Positions 34,035 to 43,239 of a stretch of 64,000 bases of DNA are shown piece by piece. Both the position numbers and the translations under genes were made by a program. The number at the start of each line of letters is the position of its first letter. Within the stretch, counting starts at the first letter, position 1. Below the pieces are notes generated by a model. It ran no database searches, had not been told where the DNA came from, and saw only the letters and a program-made list of their open reading frames with translations. The stretch comes from CAJLIR01 sp964408085. Lineage in GTDB: Bacteria > Bacillota_I > Bacilli_A > RF39 > UBA660. Location of the stretch: assembly GCA_964408085.1 (NCBI GenBank), contig CAYOYB010000006.1:62001-126000 (forward strand), read 5' to 3'.

Positions 34035-34811
34035 TTAAGAAATCATTCTTTTTAAATTACTTAGACCACTTTTTTCTAAACGCGATATTTGGGCTTGTGA
34101 TATTCCTAATTCATCAGATAACTCCATTTGTGTTTTACCAATAATATATCTTTGCGTTAAAATATATTTTTCTTTATCTTTCAAACTTTTAATAGCTGAA
34201 TTTAAAGATATTTTAATATCTTTATCATAGTATTCATCAGTTTTATCTGATAACTGATCAGCTAAATAAATCGTATCACCACCATCATTATAAATAGGTT
34301 CAAACATACTTATTGTATCTTTCATAGAATCAAGAGCATTACTAACATCAAAAAGAGGTAAATTAAGTCTTTTGGCAATCAAATCTACTGTTGGTTCTCG
34401 ACCTAATTCATTTGTTAATTGTTCTTTTTCTTTTAAGGCTTTATAAGCTATATCTTTAATACTACGCGCAATTCTAACACTATTATTATCACGTAAATAA
34501 CGTTTTACTTCACCTAAAATCATTGGTACTGCATAGGTTGAAAATTTTACTTCATGGGATAAATCAAAATTATCAATTGCTTTAATTAAACCCACACAAC
34601 CAACTTGAAATAAATCATCCATATTATCAGTTCGATTATTATACTTTTTTAGAATTGATAATACTAATTTTAAATTACCATTAATTAATTCTTCTTTAGC
34701 TAATAAATCACCATTCTGATATTTTTTAAATAATTCAACCATTTCTTGATTACTTAAAACTTTAATATTTGCAGTATTCACGCCACATATTTCTACTTTA
34801 TGACGTGCCAT
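34035..34811 (-). CDS. sigG: Forespore sporulation sigma factor SigG
   Basis: The 258-residue sigma factor begins MARHKVEICGVNTANIKVLSNQEM, close to the start of Bacillus SigG (KVEICGVDTSKLPVL). Region 2 is DNMDDLFQVGCVGLIKAIDNFD, region 3 NNSVRIARSIKDIAYKA and region 4 TQMELSDELGISQAQISRLEKSGLSNLKR. SigG controls late forespore genes. In Bacillus sigG follows sigE, here it lies 10 kb away on the same strand. SD AGGAG precedes the ATG. Confidence 0.95.
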   Translation of the reverse strand: MARHKVEICGVNTANIKVLSNQEMVELFKKYQNGDLLAKEELINGNLKLVLSILKKYNNRTDNMDDLFQVGCVGLIKAIDNFDLSHEVKFSTYAVPMILGEVKRYLRDNNSVRIARSIKDIAYKALKEKEQLTNELGREPTVDLIAKRLNLPLFDVSNALDSMKDTISMFEPIYNDGGDTIYLADQLSDKTDEYYDKDIKISLNSAIKSLKDKEKYILTQRYIIGKTQMELSDELGISQAQISRLEKSGLSNLKRMIS

Positions 34812-34860
34812 AAATTTCTCCTTTCAAATTTATGTTGACTAGATATACAGATTTTTAAAC

Positions 34861-34888
34861 AAAAAAACTAAGAATTTTTCTTAGTTTT
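34861..34888 (-). terminator. Intrinsic terminator of the DUF4236/Tim44-like operon
   Basis: AAAACTAAGA (34864-34873) pairs with TCTTAGTTTT (34879-34888), followed on the minus strand by seven T residues. Confidence 0.8.
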
Positions 34889-34902
34889 AACTATATTTAA
34901 AT

Positions 34903-35967
34903 TTATTTTTGATTAACACATTCTTTTTTACTCATTACCCAGTCATTTGAACCATTTAATATAACTGCATTACAATAAGGACATCTTGGATTATTCTCAT
35001 CAATAACTTTTGCGCCACAATTTGGACAATAATCTTTACCCTTACTTAATGATTTTTCAAAAGTAATTTCGTAACTGATATCAATTGGTCTATTCTTACT
35101 ACCTCTTACAACATTACCAATATTATCAACTATATAATCATACATAGCTACATTTAAAAATAATTTTACAGTAAGCACATCATTTTCTTGTCTAATATCA
35201 AATAATTTTGAATTAATATATTTGAAATCCTTCATAATATTTCGTTGACCTTTGGCTCTTAAAGTTTCAAGCTGTCCTAAATACATATTATATAATTCAT
35301 CAGTTAATAATAATCTTAAACTATGTTCATCAAAATTCATCCATGCATTTTGAATAGCAAGATAATTTTCGAATAATTTTTGTTTTAAATCTTCTTTATC
35401 ATTAATACCATATTTTGATAGAATATCATCGTTAAGATCATTATAATTTAATTTTAAATTCTTAACACTACTATTTTTAGTATTTGATTTAAATAAAACT
35501 GAAAAAATTGGTACAATCATAAAAGCACAAAGAAATAATAAAACAAAATCTATAAGACTGTACATAGGACCAACTAATATATCAGCAATTACTAAAATTA
35601 ATGCTCTAATTCCAAACAATATTAAAGCAATTATCATTGACTTTTTAGAGTCACCATGTCCAAATACTCTACCTATTGGTTGAAAAGCAAACACAAAATA
35701 ATGAATTGAACAAAATAACTCCATAAAAATGGCTACACCCATTGGAAAACTAGTACTTGAATAAGTTCCACCACTACTACTAGAACTATACGAACTATCA
35801 AAGCTAGATGAGCTTGAATAATTTGATGAACTGTCCCAGCTAGACCCACTATCATAACTACTATCAAAACCAGAATCAGCTTTAATAAATTGAATATTTT
35901 GAGAAAATAATAATAGTGTAAATAAACATATTAATGGTATAAATATAATTTTCTTATTACGCAGCAT
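34903..35967 (-). CDS. Membrane protein with Tim44-like domain and C-terminal zinc ribbon
   Basis: The 354-residue protein has a signal peptide-like N terminus (to about residue 30), a serine/aspartate-rich low-complexity segment of about 45 residues (SYDSGSSWDSSSNYSSSSSF), three spans around 78-155, a cytosolic Tim44-like domain (residues 185-310; AIQNAWMNFDEHSLRLLLTDELY) and a zinc ribbon CPNCGAKV...CPYC (about 320-345). Such proteins are known in Firmicutes without a fixed role. It overlaps the DUF4236 gene by 11 bases, so the two are coupled. Confidence 0.75.
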   Translation of the reverse strand: MLRNKKIIFIPLICLFTLLLFSQNIQFIKADSGFDSSYDSGSSWDSSSNYSSSSSFDSSYSSSSSGGTYSSTSFPMGVAIFMELFCSIHYFVFAFQPIGRVFGHGDSKKSMIIALILFGIRALILVIADILVGPMYSLIDFVLLFLCAFMIVPIFSVLFKSNTKNSSVKNLKLNYNDLNDDILSKYGINDKEDLKQKLFENYLAIQNAWMNFDEHSLRLLLTDELYNMYLGQLETLRAKGQRNIMKDFKYINSKLFDIRQENDVLTVKLFLNVAMYDYIVDNIGNVVRGSKNRPIDISYEITFEKSLSKGKDYCPNCGAKVIDENNPRCPYCNAVILNGSNDWVMSKKECVNQK

Positions 35968-36169
35968 CTTTATTTTTACCTTTCTTAGTACTTTTTTCTG
36001 TTACATAAGAAATACCAGTACCTGGGATACCAACAGAAGTTCTAATATTTCCTTTTGCTGTTCTACCAACACGTGCTCCCTTTGTACCTACACTAAAACC
36101 TATACCACTTTTACTAAAATTAATATTTAGTGGTCCTAACTTAATTGTCTTATGAAATCTTAAACCCAT
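35957..36169 (-). CDS. DUF4236 protein
   Basis: The 70-residue protein matches DUF4236 through GLRFHKTIKLGPLNINFSKSGIGFSVGTKGARV and GIPGTGISYVTEK. It is small, basic and likely beta-rich, with no span. DUF4236 domains occur in many bacteria, often next to membrane proteins, and have no agreed function. Overlap with the downstream Tim44-like gene argues for joint expression. Confidence 0.85.
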   Translation of the reverse strand: MGLRFHKTIKLGPLNINFSKSGIGFSVGTKGARVGRTAKGNIRTSVGIPGTGISYVTEKSTKKGKNKDAA

Positions 36170-36198
36170 ATAATTTTAACTCCTTAATTCTTATTTTT

Positions 36199-37752
36199 TT
36201 ATAATAATGGCGCAATTGTAACTAATATTGCCTCAAATATTTTTTTAAATATTGAACGTTTCTTCCAAGTTTCATATTTAATTTGAATAGATTTATCTAA
36301 AGTATCTAAAAAATCGTCAGCCATTTTCTTTTCAGTACCTGTATTATATAACCAAACACCACATTCATAATGTAGATATAAACTTCTAAAATCAAAATTA
36401 ATTGTACCAATTAAAGCAACTTCTCCATCTACAATACAAGTCTTACCATGAATAAAACCTATCTCATATTCATAAATTTTAACACCAGCACTCAACAACT
36501 TATCATAAAATGACCTTGATAATGTAAACACAATTTTTTTATCTGGAATATGTGGAATAATTATTCTAACATCAATTCCACTATAAGCTGCATTAGTTAA
36601 AGCTGTCAATAATTCATTATCTAATATTAAATATGGCGTTGTGATATAAATACTTTTTTTAGCATTATTAATCATATTAATATAAGTATTTTCAGCAGGA
36701 TTATCATGATTATTTGGACCATCACTAAATGGCAAAATAAAGCCATTATCATCATTTGGATAATCAGGTTCTTCTAAAATAAAATCATCATAATTTAAAA
36801 AATTATCCTTATTACCAATATTCCACATTCTTAAAAACATAATTGCAAAATTAGTAACAGCTTTGCCAGTAACACGAACGCCAAAATCTTTCCAATGACC
36901 CAAACTTTTTGTTTTATTAATATATTCGTCACCTATATTAATACCACCTGTATAAGCTATTTTACCATCAATAACTGTAATTTTTCTGTGATCTCGATAA
37001 TTCATATGTATGGAAAGAAAAGGTATAATCGGATTAAATGTTTTGGTCGTAATATTATCTAAATTAAAATGTTCTTTAAAACCTTCTGGTAAACGCAAAT
37101 TACTTCCAATTTGATCTGTTAAAATATATATTTTTACTCCATGTTCACTTCTATCTTTTAAAACTTCATAAAGCCTATCCCACATACTACTTTTAGCAAT
37201 AATAAAGTATTCTAGAAAAATATATTTCTCAGCTTTTTTTAAATCAGTTAACATTTTTTCAAAATAAGCTTCACCAATATTTAAATACTCAATCTTATTA
37301 CTACGATAAATTGGAAATTCAGATATATTTGTTAAAAAACAAGCTTGCTTATATTTATGAATATCCATCTCTTTTAAAATCATGTAATCTTCTTTTTTAA
37401 AATTTAAAAACTTTTGTGATAACTTCCTATTTTTATCAATATTCTTTTTTAATCTTTTTGGTACACCAACATTTCCTAAAAGTAAAAATAACAAAACCCC
37501 TAAAACAGGAAAAATTGTAATTAAGACAATCCATGTAATTTTATAAGAAGGATTAATTGGTTTAGCCACAATATAAATAACTGAACATATTTTAATTACA
37601 TCAAAAATAATCTCTGAATATAAATTTAAATTATTAGTTCCCTTATATAACAAAATCAAAACAACTATTTGTAACGCTAAAACAATAAAAAATAAAGCAC
37701 TATTAATAATTGTTTGAATTATATTTTGTTCACCCTTATGTTTATCCATCAT
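36199..37752 (-). CDS. cls: Cardiolipin synthase (phospholipase D family)
   Basis: The 517-residue protein has two N-terminal spans (about 13-35 and 43-88 region), then two PLD catalytic motifs HRKITVID and HGKTCIVD (HxKxxxxD), each followed by a Gly-Gly/Gly-Thr segment, and a C-terminal RSLYLHYECGVWLY block. It condenses phosphatidylglycerol into cardiolipin at the membrane. AAGGTGAT precedes two consecutive ATGs, so the start could shift by one codon. Confidence 0.95.
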   Translation of the reverse strand: MMDKHKGEQNIIQTIINSALFFIVLALQIVVLILLYKGTNNLNLYSEIIFDVIKICSVIYIVAKPINPSYKITWIVLITIFPVLGVLLFLLLGNVGVPKRLKKNIDKNRKLSQKFLNFKKEDYMILKEMDIHKYKQACFLTNISEFPIYRSNKIEYLNIGEAYFEKMLTDLKKAEKYIFLEYFIIAKSSMWDRLYEVLKDRSEHGVKIYILTDQIGSNLRLPEGFKEHFNLDNITTKTFNPIIPFLSIHMNYRDHRKITVIDGKIAYTGGINIGDEYINKTKSLGHWKDFGVRVTGKAVTNFAIMFLRMWNIGNKDNFLNYDDFILEEPDYPNDDNGFILPFSDGPNNHDNPAENTYINMINNAKKSIYITTPYLILDNELLTALTNAAYSGIDVRIIIPHIPDKKIVFTLSRSFYDKLLSAGVKIYEYEIGFIHGKTCIVDGEVALIGTINFDFRSLYLHYECGVWLYNTGTEKKMADDFLDTLDKSIQIKYETWKKRSIFKKIFEAILVTIAPLL

Positions 37753-37843
37753 ATCACCTTCATACTATAAACATTTTAACATTATTTTTTAAATTTTTTA
37801 ATACTTTTTGTTTATTTTTAATAGAAATATTGAAATTTAAAAG

Positions 37844-37871
37844 AAAAAATAGGAATTTAATCCTATTTTTT
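37844..37871 (-). terminator. Terminator at the end of the pentapeptide protein gene
   Basis: AAAAAATAGGA and TCCTATTTTTT arms around a 6-base loop. The stop of the gene at 37863 lies in the right arm. Confidence 0.8.
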
Positions 37872-38393
37872 TACCATTTGAAAGGCTCTATCAATTGCGT
37901 CACTAACTTCTCCATAACCATCAACAACCTGGATATCTGTTAAATTATTGGTTTCTTTTAATTGGGAATATTGATTTTTAGACATAATTCCTCCAATACT
38001 ACCTGTAAAATCAGTATTTGAACAATCACAGTTATTTAATGAACCGTTAATTTTGACACCATTTAATTTACAATCTATTATTTTTTGTTTATACAATGTT
38101 TCCGGATTTAGTACAACACCATGAAAATCCGTAAAATCAATGTTTTCTGCTTTAAAGTTATCAAAAGAAATTCCCGTAAAATCTATTTTTTTCATAAGCT
38201 CTATATCAAAAGCAAATTCATAATAGTGATCAACATAATCTGGAAAACAATCATGATTAAAACAACTTTTGAAAAATATTTCACGAATTTCATTTAAATC
38301 ATATGTTATTTTAATTTTTTCTTCTCCATTATAATTTTTCAATAATTCTTCTAATTTAGTGCGTAATTTAAGTATATTACCTATATCTAACAT
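37863..38393 (-). CDS. Pentapeptide-repeat-like protein, 176 residues
   Basis: Residues 70-140 contain about ten loose pentapeptide units (IDFTG ISFDN FKAEN IDFTD, then CKLNG VKING SLNNC DCSNT DFTG), giving a short right-handed beta-helix between two helical caps. The start at 38393 has AGAGGTG upstream; a frame open to 38450 lacks a site. The C terminus is charged. Some pentapeptide proteins protect gyrase, others are only scaffolds; this short one cannot be assigned. Single gene. Confidence 0.7.
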   Translation of the reverse strand: MLDIGNILKLRTKLEELLKNYNGEEKIKITYDLNEIREIFFKSCFNHDCFPDYVDHYYEFAFDIELMKKIDFTGISFDNFKAENIDFTDFHGVVLNPETLYKQKIIDCKLNGVKINGSLNNCDCSNTDFTGSIGGIMSKNQYSQLKETNNLTDIQVVDGYGEVSDAIDRAFQMVKK

Positions 38394-38530
38394 ACAAACA
38401 CCTCTTTCATTTCCAACTATTTTAACATTATAGTTTTTAAAAGTAAACACTTTTTGTCTTTTATTGTCTACTGATAAACTACATAGAAAAATAGATAATG
38501 GATAAAATAAATTATAAGGAGTGTATTTTA

Positions 38531-39808
38531 ATGATTATACTAACAAATAAATTATTATGGGCAGTAGCATCCTCTCTCATTATTATATCTAGTATTTATT
38601 TTTCTTTAAAATTTAAGTTTATACAGTTAAATATTAAAAAAATTTTAAAGAGTACTTTTATTAGTGATAAAAAAGAAAAAGGGTTAAGTCCCCTTTCAAC
38701 TTTAATGTTAACCTTAGCTGGTAAAATTGGTGTTGGTAGTATTGCAGGTGTTGCTCTTGCTATTTATATAGGTGGTCCTGGAACAATTTTTTGGATGTGG
38801 ATAATGGCCTTAATATCAGCATCTAACACTTTTGCCGAAACTTATATTGGTATTCTCTATAAGGAAAAAGATGAAGATAATATTTATAAAGGTGGTCCCA
38901 GCTATTATATAAAAAATGGTTTAAATAAAAAAAATCTCGCTATTTTTTGTGCTATCCTAATAATTATTTGTTATTTAGTTGGTTTTATTCCAATTCAAGC
39001 TAACACAATAACCAAATCAATCAACGAAATTATAATAATTAACCCTATTATTATTGGTTTAATTTTATGTAGTTTTTCTGCCCTTATCATTTTTGGTGGC
39101 ATAAAAAAAATAAGTAATGTTTCTAACAAAATAGTACCTGCTATGACGCTTTTATATTTACTAGTTGCAGGTATAATTGTTATAAAAAACATTACTATGA
39201 TTCCTAATATTTTGTTAACTATCTTAAAAGATGCTTTTAATTTTAAACCTTTTTTTACAGGTTTTATGTCTACATTAATAATTGGTATTCAAAGAGGAAT
39301 ATTTGCTAATGAATCAGGTTTAGGAACAGGTAGTATTGCTTCATCAACTACCTCTGATAATGACCCAATAAAAACTGGTTATGTTCAAATGTTAGGGATT
39401 TATATTACCACTCTACTCATTTGTACATCAACAGCTTTAATTATTATGACATCTAATTATAATATGATAAATTTTACAGATATTAATGGTATTGAAATAA
39501 CGCAATATGCTTTTACTTATCATCTAGGTAATATTGGTAATATTATAATTTTTATTTCTATTTTATTTTTTGCTTTTTCAACTATTTTAACAGGTTATTA
39601 TTATATAGAGTCAAACCTTAAATTTTTCAAATCAAAAATTAGTCATAAACAATTAATAATTATAAAAGCTATCACTATAATATTTTTATTTATTGGTTGT
39701 ATTATTTCATCAGAACAACTTTGGGATATAGTTGACTGTCTTGTAGCAATGCTTGCTATTATAAATATTTATGCTTTAGTAAAATTACGCCATAAAATTA
39801 AAATTTAA
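38531..39808 (+). CDS. Sodium:alanine symporter (AGCS family)
   Basis: The 425-residue transporter has about ten spans and the AGCS motifs: LSPLSTLMLTLAGKIGVGSIAGVALAI, GGPGTIFWMWIMALI, ETYIGILYKEKDE...GGPSYYI, and GIQRGIFANESGLGTGSIA. It takes up alanine or glycine with sodium. The start at 38531 has GGAG nine bases upstream; an in-frame start at 38498 is less supported. Its 3' end overlaps the convergent DUF2974 gene by four bases. Confidence 0.9.
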   Translation: MIILTNKLLWAVASSLIIISSIYFSLKFKFIQLNIKKILKSTFISDKKEKGLSPLSTLMLTLAGKIGVGSIAGVALAIYIGGPGTIFWMWIMALISASNTFAETYIGILYKEKDEDNIYKGGPSYYIKNGLNKKNLAIFCAILIIICYLVGFIPIQANTITKSINEIIIINPIIIGLILCSFSALIIFGGIKKISNVSNKIVPAMTLLYLLVAGIIVIKNITMIPNILLTILKDAFNFKPFFTGFMSTLIIGIQRGIFANESGLGTGSIASSTTSDNDPIKTGYVQMLGIYITTLLICTSTALIIMTSNYNMINFTDINGIEITQYAFTYHLGNIGNIIIFISILFFAFSTILTGYYYIESNLKFFKSKISHKQLIIIKAITIIFLFIGCIISSEQLWDIVDCLVAMLAIINIYALVKLRHKIKI

Positions 39809-40905
39809 TCTTCTCTATTTTTTGAAAATAAATTATTTTTAAAATCATTAGTACAATATTTTATTAAAAATTTAAATAAATCCATAATCATTGATTTTGT
39901 TTCTTTGTCTAAATTTTTAGTTTCTTTAATAATTTTAATCGTATTATTAAATTTATCTAATTTATAATCTAACAAATTATTAATTCCTGCTCGATTACAT
40001 ATATCAAATAAAGCATCTACAAAGTGTTTTCTATCTATATCGTTATATTTATCTAGCCATTTAATAATACCATTATCTAATTCTTTACTCAAAAAACTTA
40101 ATTTAGCAGGTACTAAGCAAGTTCCTTCTATTTTCCAGTTAGATAAATCATGCGCAATTAAGCCCCTTTCATAAGAATAAACCACTTTGTAATTATCACT
40201 GTGTCTAAGTAATAATCCTACAAAACTATAATTAGGGATAATATGCATTAACCTATTGTTTATTAATTTATATTGTTTTGATTCGATTTGTTCTTTTCTA
40301 AGTCCTGGTCCATCATTATTATAAATTTTGATGATTTTTTTTCGTTTCCAAAATTTACAATACATACTAGCTACAAGAGCTAAATTACCACCTTTAGAAT
40401 GTCCACCAACAATAATATTTTTGCTTGATAACTTTATATTTTTATTTAAATATTGGATTGCCAATTCTTGGGCTTTAACAGGAAATTTATAACAAAGTTC
40501 AAAATCTTCTTTCCAACCACTAATTAAATGATCTGTTCCTTCAAAAGAAATATAATTAGTATTTTCATTTATTTTAATGTTCATAGCGCAAAATTGCGTA
40601 ACATCAGAAAAAATATACTCATAATTAGTAATAATTAAATCTTTATATCTAACTGTATCTTTTATTAAATTTAAAATTTTAACAGCTGTTTTTACAGCTA
40701 TAATATTTTTTATTATTTGTGAGTTAGTGTGATTTTTAAAATAAATATCAGCAATTTCTTTTATAGTCAAGTTATTAACATCAGTATCAGCCCCAAAATC
40801 AACATATGATAATGCTGAAAAAATTAAATTATCAGCATCATTAAATGGTACTTCTGAAAAAGATAGATTACCATAATTGCTTATATAATTAAAAATATTT
40901 TTCAT
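39805..40905 (-). CDS. DUF2974 alpha/beta-hydrolase (lipase-like)
   Basis: The 366-residue protein has the DUF2974 N terminus (FNDADNLIFSALSYVDF) and an alpha/beta-hydrolase core with the nucleophile elbow GHSKGG (168-173) and SFEGTD (oxyanion region). A later HDLSNW motif probably holds the catalytic His. No signal peptide is visible. Substrate unknown. The ATG overlaps the tgt stop (TAATG), so it is coupled to tgt. Confidence 0.8.
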   Translation of the reverse strand: MKNIFNYISNYGNLSFSEVPFNDADNLIFSALSYVDFGADTDVNNLTIKEIADIYFKNHTNSQIIKNIIAVKTAVKILNLIKDTVRYKDLIITNYEYIFSDVTQFCAMNIKINENTNYISFEGTDHLISGWKEDFELCYKFPVKAQELAIQYLNKNIKLSSKNIIVGGHSKGGNLALVASMYCKFWKRKKIIKIYNNDGPGLRKEQIESKQYKLINNRLMHIIPNYSFVGLLLRHSDNYKVVYSYERGLIAHDLSNWKIEGTCLVPAKLSFLSKELDNGIIKWLDKYNDIDRKHFVDALFDICNRAGINNLLDYKLDKFNNTIKIIKETKNLDKETKSMIMDLFKFLIKYCTNDFKNNLFSKNRED

Positions 40906-42026
40906 TAATCATCAGTTTCCTTTAAATAACTAGCTAAAAAACTTTCACGAAATTCTAAAATATTATCATTTTTAATTGATTCTCTTAAATCTTCTGTTAA
41001 CTTAATTAAAAAACGAATATTATGGATAGATAAAAGTGTTCCACCTAAAGCTTCGCCACAAATAATTAGATGCCTAATATAAGCTTTAGTATAATTTTGA
41101 CAGGCATAACAATCACAAGTATCTTCTAGTGGTGTAAAATCTTCCTTATATTTGGCGTTCTTTATATTTATTTTTCCATTATGTGTAAAAGCATTACCAT
41201 GTCTAGCAATACGCGTTGGAAGTACACAATCAAACATATCAATCCCTCGAATAACACCTTCGATTATATCGACAGGTTCTCCTACACCCATTAAATATCT
41301 TGGTTTATCACTAGGTAAAAAACGAATACCATCTTCAACCATTTTATACATAGTATCTTTACCTTCACCAACACTGGTTCCACCAATACTATAACCATCA
41401 AAATCAAGCTTTACTGTTTCCTTAGCTGAAAACTCTCTTAAATCTGTATATTCTCCACCCTGTACAATTCCAAATAATGATTGATTAGAATTATTAAAAA
41501 CATCTTTTCCTCTTTTAGCCCAACGTAATGTTCGCTCAGTACTTGCTTTAGCATATTCATAATCAGCTGGATATGGTATACATTCATCAAAACTCATCGC
41601 AATATCACTATCTAATTTATTTTGAATTTGAATTGATAATTCTGGAGTTAAAAATAATGATTTACCATCTATATGACTTTTAAATTTAACGCCCTCTTCT
41701 ACAATATCTTTCTTTTTATTTTTTGCTAAAGAAAAAACTTGAAAACCACCACTATCTGTTAAAATTGGTCCATTATAGTTCATAAATTTATGTAATCCAC
41801 CAGCATGCGCTACAATATCCTCACCAGGTCTTAACCATAAATGATAGGTATTAGATAAAATAATGCCACTGCCACAAGCTTTTACTTGTTCAGGAGTAAG
41901 TGTTTTAACTGTCGCAAGCGTTCCAACTGGCATAAACATTGGTGTTTCAAAACTTCCATGATTAGTATGCAAAATACCACATCTTGCATTACCTGATTTT
42001 TTTAATAACTCATATTTTATCTTCAT
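40905..42026 (-). CDS. tgt: Queuine/preQ1 tRNA-ribosyltransferase
   Basis: The 373-residue enzyme has DSGGFQVFSLA with the active-site Asp, YSIGGTSVGEGKD, the second catalytic Asp region (GIDMFDCVLPTR) and the zinc site CDCYACQNYTKAYIRH. It inserts preQ1 or queuine at position 34 of Asn, Asp, His and Tyr tRNAs. Its 5' part was partly copied into the debris at 42880..43107. No queA is seen nearby. Confidence 0.97.
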   Translation of the reverse strand: MKIKYELLKKSGNARCGILHTNHGSFETPMFMPVGTLATVKTLTPEQVKACGSGIILSNTYHLWLRPGEDIVAHAGGLHKFMNYNGPILTDSGGFQVFSLAKNKKKDIVEEGVKFKSHIDGKSLFLTPELSIQIQNKLDSDIAMSFDECIPYPADYEYAKASTERTLRWAKRGKDVFNNSNQSLFGIVQGGEYTDLREFSAKETVKLDFDGYSIGGTSVGEGKDTMYKMVEDGIRFLPSDKPRYLMGVGEPVDIIEGVIRGIDMFDCVLPTRIARHGNAFTHNGKINIKNAKYKEDFTPLEDTCDCYACQNYTKAYIRHLIICGEALGGTLLSIHNIRFLIKLTEDLRESIKNDNILEFRESFLASYLKETDD

Positions 42027-42103
42027 AGTTAGTCACCTTCATAATGAAAATTATATATTATTTTTCCTTAAATAGCAAATTTTAACAAAGATAAATTTTA
42101 ATG

Positions 42104-42131
42104 TTGACTTTTTTATTATTTATATTATAAT
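42104..42131 (+). promoter_or_regulatory. Consensus promoter of orphan gene copy 1
   Basis: TTGACT (42104-42109) and TATAAT (42126-42131) with a 16-base spacer. The 130 bases around it are duplicated upstream of copy 2. Confidence 0.75.
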
Positions 42132-42159
42132 ATTACAAGTAAAAAAAGGGGAAAAGAAA

Positions 42160-42792
42160 ATGGAAAATAAATTATTTGGTGCTAGTGAATTAAGTACAAT
42201 TAACACTGAAAGATTAGTAGAAATAAAAAATTATGCCTTAATTGAATATAATAGATATATATATAGAACTAAGCCTCATAATCATACATTTCATCACATG
42301 ATAAATTATAATTCAAAGTCGCAAATATTTTTAAATTTAAATAGTGGAATTACTCTAACATTAGAAAATTATATGGAATATAAAGCAAATACTAAAGACT
42401 TTCCACTTAATAATGATATTGAAAAAATCTTTTTTATGTGTAATGGTGTCTTTCCAAATGATGAAAAATTCTTAAATATATTAAAACAATATGATTACTT
42501 AAACATGTTTGATGAATTTATTAGAGTGTATATTGATATAGACGAAAAATACCGAGGCAATGAAAAACGCGCTAATATGCATAAATCTATGCAATATATA
42601 AATTTTATAAAATCTCATAAGAAAGAACTTATTGAGATTACAGAATATTTTTCTAGATTCCATTGTATAACTGATATACATTTAGTTATAAATAAGTTAT
42701 TGCAAATATGTTATTTTAATCCTGAATTATATAATTCTTATGTAGAAACAGATGAAGACAAAAAAACTAACCAAAAAGTAAAAATGAGTTAG
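42160..42792 (+). CDS. Orphan protein, copy 1 of a tandem pair (210 residues)
   Basis: I do not recognise this protein. It is soluble and largely helical by composition. The start MENKLFGASELSTIN, the middle KFLNILKQYDYLN-FDEFIRVYIDIDEKY and the end NKLLQICYFNPELYNSYVETDE are almost identical to copy 2 at 43240; residues 30-65 differ. GGGG lies a few bases before the ATG. Its last codons form an arm of the terminator at 42761..42799. It was duplicated together with part of tgt and of the downstream peptidase gene. Function unknown. Confidence 0.7.
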   Translation: MENKLFGASELSTINTERLVEIKNYALIEYNRYIYRTKPHNHTFHHMINYNSKSQIFLNLNSGITLTLENYMEYKANTKDFPLNNDIEKIFFMCNGVFPNDEKFLNILKQYDYLNMFDEFIRVYIDIDEKYRGNEKRANMHKSMQYINFIKSHKKELIEITEYFSRFHCITDIHLVINKLLQICYFNPELYNSYVETDEDKKTNQKVKMS

Positions 42793-42799
42793 TTTTTTT
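42761..42799 (+). terminator. Terminator containing the 3' end of copy 1
   Basis: AAAAAACTAAC (42761-42771) pairs with GTTAGTTTTTT (42788-42798). The first arm is coding (Lys-Lys-Thr-Asn), and the stop at 42790-42792 lies in the second arm. Confidence 0.75.
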
Positions 42800-42880
42800 A
42801 GTACAAGTATCTATAAAATATTTAAAAATTTTTTTACTAAAATCTTGTATAGTTTCTATTACTCTATTGTCACTTCTAAC
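42800..42880 (-). pseudogene. 3' remnant of a peptidase C26 gene copy
   Basis: The sequence AGTACAAGTATCTATAAA and the following TATAGTTTCTATTACTC segment match the 3' part of the intact gene at 43893..44513, with a deletion between them. It marks the end of the tandem duplication unit. Confidence 0.7.
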
Positions 42881-43107
42881 CTATATTGATAACTCTGGAG
42901 TAAAAAATAAAAATTTACCATCTATATCACTTTTAAATTTAACGCCCTCTTCTACAAGTCTTTACTTATTAATGTGTAATAGTATTAATAGTTGCAAGTA
43001 TCCAAATTAGCATAAACATTGGTGTTTCAAAACTCCCATGGTTAGTATATAAAATGCCATATTTTGCATTACACAATTTTTTAATAACTGATATTTTATC
43101 TCCATAG
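42880..43107 (-). pseudogene. Remnant of a tgt 5' copy
   Basis: Two pieces match tgt: 42880-42957 corresponds to about 41634-41703, and 42990-43107 corresponds to about 41910-42027 including the start codon region, with roughly 200 bases missing between them. Substitutions and indels have destroyed the frame. Together with 42800..42880 this explains the 447-base gene-free gap 42793..43239. Confidence 0.75.
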
Positions 43108-43182
43108 TTAGCCACCTTCATAATGAAAACTATATATTAATTTTCCTTAAATAGCAAATTTTAATAAAGATAAATTTTAATG

Positions 43183-43210
43183 TTGACTTTTTTATTATTT
43201 ATATTATAAT
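43183..43210 (+). promoter_or_regulatory. Consensus promoter of orphan gene copy 2
   Basis: TTGACT (43183-43188) and TATAAT (43205-43210), 16-base spacer, identical in design and near identical in sequence to 42104..42131. Confidence 0.75.
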
Positions 43211-43239
43211 ATTACAAGAAAAAAAGGGGCGAAAATAGT

